Shown piece after piece: positions 61,360 through 64,000 of a stretch of DNA of 64,000 nucleotides. Position numbers and translations under genes: made by a program. The stretch covers positions 1,488,001-1,552,000 of the forward strand of contig JPOM01000001.1 in assembly GCA_000733915.1 (NCBI GenBank). The letters run 5' to 3'. The notes beneath the pieces are model-generated. The model made no database searches. It was not told the origin of the DNA and saw only the letters and a list, made by a program, of their open reading frames with translations. How positions within the stretch are numbered: the first letter of the stretch is position 1; each line of letters starts with the position of its first letter. The stretch is from Caulobacteraceae bacterium PMMR1. Lineage in GTDB: Bacteria > Pseudomonadota > Alphaproteobacteria > Caulobacterales > Caulobacteraceae.

Positions 61360-62340
61360 ATGACGCAAGGGACGTGGTCGCGCCGCGCGGCGCTCACCGG
61401 CGGGATCGCCAGCCTGATGATCCCAGTGAGCCTGCGCGCACAGACCGGACCGCCCACGTCCGCCCCGGGGCCGCCGGCCCCGTCCGAGGACCGCTCCGCC
61501 TATGCGGAGCTGAAGGCCCGGGCCGACGCCGCCGAGCGGCTGACCGTGCCCGTACGGATCGACGGGCAGGGGCCTTTCGCCTTCCTGGTCGACACCTGCG
61601 CCACCACCAGCCTGCTTTCGACGGAGCTGGCGCAGCGCCTGGCCCTGCCCTCAGCGGCGCCGGTCCTCGTCTCAAGCGCGGTGGGCGAGGTCAGCGCGCC
61701 GGGGTTCCGGGTCGAGCGGTTGGAGGTCGGCGCCCGCACCCTGCTGGCCGGCAATCTCCCAAGCTTCCCCGGGGCGAACATCGGCGCGGACGGGCTGCTG
61801 GGCATCGACTCGCTCGCGGGCCAGGAGCTGACGATCGACTATCGCAAGCTGAGCATGCGCCTGGCTCCGGCCCGGCGCTGGAACGACTTCCGGGATATCG
61901 TCTTCAAGGCGCGTTCCCGGCTCGGAAACCTGCTGCTGATCGAGGGCTGGGTCGATCGCCTGCGCGACGCCGACGCGTTCGACCGCGAGCCGGTGACCGT
62001 GATCCTGGACACCGGCGCGTCCCACTCCATAGGCAATCCGGCGCTGCTGCGCCGCATGCTGAAATCCCCCATCGCGCTTCAGTCATGGGAGGTGGATGTC
62101 GTCAGCATCACCGGTCAGAGCGTGCCCGGGCGCTGGTCGCGGCTGCCGAGCGTGCACGTGGGCGCGCTGAAGCTGACCAATGTGCCCGTCGTCTTCGCCG
62201 ATCTTCACAATTTCCAGGTCTGGAGCCTGGACAACCAGCCCGCCTTGCTCCTGGGCGTGGACATGCTGAGGCTGTTTCCCGCAGTCCAGATCGACTTCCT
62301 GCACAAGGAGGTCAGTTTCAGACTGCCGCGGCCGGCCTGA
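61360..62340 (+). CDS. Tat-exported retropepsin-like aspartic protease-fold protein
   Basis: 326 residues. The N-terminus SRRAALTGGIASLMIPV is a twin-arginine signal. Two aspartic-protease-like lobes follow: the first has the Asp in AFLVDTCATTSLL (D-T-C, not D-T-G), the second in VTVILDTGASHSIGN (normal D-T-G-A). Strands such as IGADGLLGIDSLAG and ALLLGVDMLRLF fit the retropepsin fold. The Cys at the first lobe position makes catalysis by this copy uncertain. Function unassigned; periplasmic. Confidence 0.8.
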   Translation: MTQGTWSRRAALTGGIASLMIPVSLRAQTGPPTSAPGPPAPSEDRSAYAELKARADAAERLTVPVRIDGQGPFAFLVDTCATTSLLSTELAQRLALPSAAPVLVSSAVGEVSAPGFRVERLEVGARTLLAGNLPSFPGANIGADGLLGIDSLAGQELTIDYRKLSMRLAPARRWNDFRDIVFKARSRLGNLLLIEGWVDRLRDADAFDREPVTVILDTGASHSIGNPALLRRMLKSPIALQSWEVDVVSITGQSVPGRWSRLPSVHVGALKLTNVPVVFADLHNFQVWSLDNQPALLLGVDMLRLFPAVQIDFLHKEVSFRLPRPA

Positions 62341-62343
62341 GCC

Positions 62344-62556
62344 TCAGTCCCGCCGGGCGGCGCGGGCTTCTGCGGTCTGCGGCCGCCAGCGCACCAGAAC
62401 CGCCAGCATGATCGCGAGCAGGACCGCGAACAGCGCCCAGACCTGCTGCTGCGGCTCCATACCGAGCGCCGCCTGACGCCCGACGACCCATCCGGTCACC
62501 ACCACGATGAGGGCTGAGGCCCACTCGCTCCACGACAGGTTCTGCAGCTTCTTCAT
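62344..62556 (-). CDS. Small membrane protein of unknown function
   Basis: 70 residues with two predicted helices: SALIVVVTGWVVGRQAAL and VWALFAVLLAIMLAVLVRW, and a charged Arg-rich tail. No signal peptide and no family that I recognise. It is convergent with the protease-fold gene (3-base gap). The length and two clear hydrophobic helices favour a real gene over chance. Confidence 0.55.
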   Translation of the reverse strand: MKKLQNLSWSEWASALIVVVTGWVVGRQAALGMEPQQQVWALFAVLLAIMLAVLVRWRPQTAEARAARRD

Positions 62557-62638
62557 CGGCGGGCGGCTCCGGATTCGCCTGCGAAGAGAGCCCGATCCTC
62601 GCCCGTCCGTCGCCGTGACACGGGCGCGCAGACGCAGA

Positions 62639-62691
62639 GAAGGGCGGCCCCGAACCGGGACCGCCCTTCCAGCAAGCTGCTGGACAGCTTG
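62639..62691. other. Two hairpins in the 290-base gap before the acyl-CoA synthetase gene
   Basis: GAAGGGCGG (62639-62647) pairs with CCGCCCTTC (62661-62669) with a mostly paired CCC/GGG inner part, and CAAGCTG (62673-62679) pairs with CAGCTTG (62685-62691). Neither is followed by a clear U-tract. A G9 run (62705-62713) follows. No gene is recognised in 62557-62846; the hairpins may be terminators or part of an untranslated leader. Confidence 0.35.
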
Positions 62692-62846
62692 ATCTTAGTC
62701 TTGCGGGGGGGGGCCGTGGGCGCGCCGGGCCCGCATCGCTCTGCGACAATGACGGCGGCGGGAGAGCGCCCGCCCGCCTTGCCCCCGCCCGCGCCTCGCG
62801 CCAAAAGCGAGAGCGGCGGGGTCGATCACCGAGCAAGGGAACTGGA

Positions 62847-64000
62847 ATGAGCCTTTGGGCGCGCATCAAGCGGGAGGTCCGTTTCCTGCGCGGTCTCAGT
62901 CGGACGCTGAAGCGGATCAAAGGCATAGAGCCGGATTCCGAGCATCTCGTCTGCGACGACCTGGAGGCTGCGGTCGACAGGTTCGCGACCCGCCCCGCCA
63001 TCGTCTTCGAGGGGCGCACGGTCACCTACGGCGAGTTCGACACCCTGGCCAATCGCTACGCCCACTGGGCCACCGGGAGGGGCATCAAGCGCGGCGACAC
63101 CGTCGCCCTGTTCATGCCGAACCGGATCGAGTACCTCGCCGCCTGGTACGGCCTGTCCAAGGTCGGCGTCTCCACCGCCCTAATCAACACTCAGATCACG
63201 GGCCAGGGCCTGATCCACTGCCTGCAGGTGAGCCGCGCGTCGCATGTGATCGTCGACGCCGAGACTGCGCCCGCCTTCGAGGACGTGCGCGAGCAACTGA
63301 ACCGCTCCATGATGGAATGGGTCGTAGGCGGCGGCGCGGCCCGGGCGGATCGCGACCTCGACCGCGCGCTGAAGGGCGTGTCCTCACTGAGGCCGACGGG
63401 CGCCACCGCCCGCTATGGCCTGACCGCCAAGGACGTAGCGCTCTACATTTTCACCAGCGGCACCACTGGCCTGCCCAAGGCCGCCAAGATGACCCACATG
63501 CGGGCGCAGATGATGATGCGCGGCTTTGCGGGCGCGACGGCGGCGACGGAGAAGGACCGCATCTACTGCGCCCTGCCGCTCTATCATGCAACGGGCGGGC
63601 TCTGTGCGGTCGGCGCGGCGCTGCTGAACGGCGGCACGCTGCTCCTGAAAAAGAAGTTCTCCGCCACCCAGTTCTGGGACGACGTGGTGGCCGAAGGCGC
63701 GACCATGTTCGTCTACATCGGCGAGCTTTGCCGCTATCTGGTGAACCAGCCCGAGCGCGAGATCGAGCGCCAGCACAAGCTGCGCCTCGCCTTCGGCAAC
63801 GGGTTGCGACCCGACGTCTGGGCCAAGCTGATCCAGCGGTTCCGCGTGCCCGAGGTGCTGGAGTTCTACGGCTCCACCGAAGGCAACGTCTCGATGTTCA
63901 ACTTCGACGGCAAGCTGGGCGCCATCGGGCGGGTGCCGAAGTACCTGCGCAAGCGGTTCAACTTCCGCCTGGTCCGCTTCGACAGCGAGACCGAGCAGCC
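62847..64000 (+). CDS. Long-chain acyl-CoA synthetase (FATP/FadD-like), 3' end outside window
   Basis: 384 residues visible from ATG 62847 (AAGGGAAC upstream). ANL-superfamily adenylation domain: VFEGRTVTYGEFDTLANRYA, P-loop IFTSGTTGLPKAAKMTH near residue 201, ALPLYHATGGLCAVGAALL, and FYGSTEGNVSMFNFDG near 340. The N-terminus and the GSTEGN block match the very-long-chain/FATP-type group rather than classical FadD. It activates fatty acids to acyl-CoA with ATP. The frame is open at the window end. Confidence 0.93.
   Translation, partial: MSLWARIKREVRFLRGLSRTLKRIKGIEPDSEHLVCDDLEAAVDRFATRPAIVFEGRTVTYGEFDTLANRYAHWATGRGIKRGDTVALFMPNRIEYLAAWYGLSKVGVSTALINTQITGQGLIHCLQVSRASHVIVDAETAPAFEDVREQLNRSMMEWVVGGGAARADRDLDRALKGVSSLRPTGATARYGLTAKDVALYIFTSGTTGLPKAAKMTHMRAQMMMRGFAGATAATEKDRIYCALPLYHATGGLCAVGAALLNGGTLLLKKKFSATQFWDDVVAEGATMFVYIGELCRYLVNQPEREIERQHKLRLAFGNGLRPDVWAKLIQRFRVPEVLEFYGSTEGNVSMFNFDGKLGAIGRVPKYLRKRFNFRLVRFDSETEQ

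Overview
The window reads as one contiguous, very GC-rich chromosomal segment of an alphaproteobacterium, most likely Caulobacteraceae (Phenylobacterium or a close relative). The basis is the divergent fliO-fliP / flgB-flgC-fliE flagellar block with an exact CtrA half-site (TTAACCAT) between its two arms, many TonB and RND envelope systems, and the ornithine decarboxylase with a structured leader. No phage, insertion sequence, integrase or CRISPR array is visible.

Layout. 1-738: 3' end of a UdgX uracil-DNA-binding protein, probably fused to an upstream DUF4130 domain. 0.7-6.4 kb: RND efflux operon (NodT outer-membrane factor with a frameshift, adaptor, permease). 6.6-13.4 kb: MFS exporter, recG, an aminoglycoside-phosphotransferase-like kinase with DUF6285, then a cytochrome b plus a Tat-lipoprotein molybdoenzyme. 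13.4-24.9 kb: small repeat protein, enoyl-CoA hydratase, DUF3833, an EAL phosphodiesterase behind a perfect palindrome, nitroreductase, EthD, NUDIX, cysE, an MFS/TonB-receptor pair, rlmE and ppx/gppA. 25-29.6 kb: OprO/OprP-type porin and phnCDE with a candidate Pho box. 29.7-31.1 kb: ornithine decarboxylase behind a probable speF-type leader. 31.1-35.8 kb: a wrecked HWE histidine kinase and a PaoABC-type molybdenum aldehyde oxidoreductase whose small and large subunits each carry an in-frame TAG. 35.8-50.1 kb: surface-polysaccharide locus (ABC exporter, aminotransferase, glycosyltransferases, sugar-nucleotide enzymes, and a GDP-heptose set HddA/GmhB/HddC), with tRNA-Ala(CGC) inside it. 50.2-55.5 kb: prolyl oligopeptidase, PabB-PabC fusion, Bcr/CflA exporter. 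55.5-57.8 kb: flagellar genes. 57.8-64 kb: TsaC/Sua5, YceI, a DmdC-like acyl-CoA dehydrogenase, a Tat-exported aspartic-protease-like protein, a small membrane protein and the 5' part of an acyl-CoA synthetase.

Main observations. First, five genes (NodT, EAL protein, DegT aminotransferase, two glycosyltransferases) appear to be broken by single-base shifts at or next to short C or G runs, and the reading frame resumes convincingly afterwards. This looks more like residual assembly error than biology. Second, four genes between 31 and 42.5 kb are interrupted by an in-frame TAG with clearly homologous protein on both sides (HWE kinase, PaoA, PaoC, GNAT). TAG is also a genuine terminator of other genes here, so nonsense decay is the default explanation, but the coincidence deserves a check. 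Third, the cis elements upstream of phnCDE and of the ornithine decarboxylase, and the palindrome before the EAL gene, are specific and testable. I did not find a clearly new biological system.
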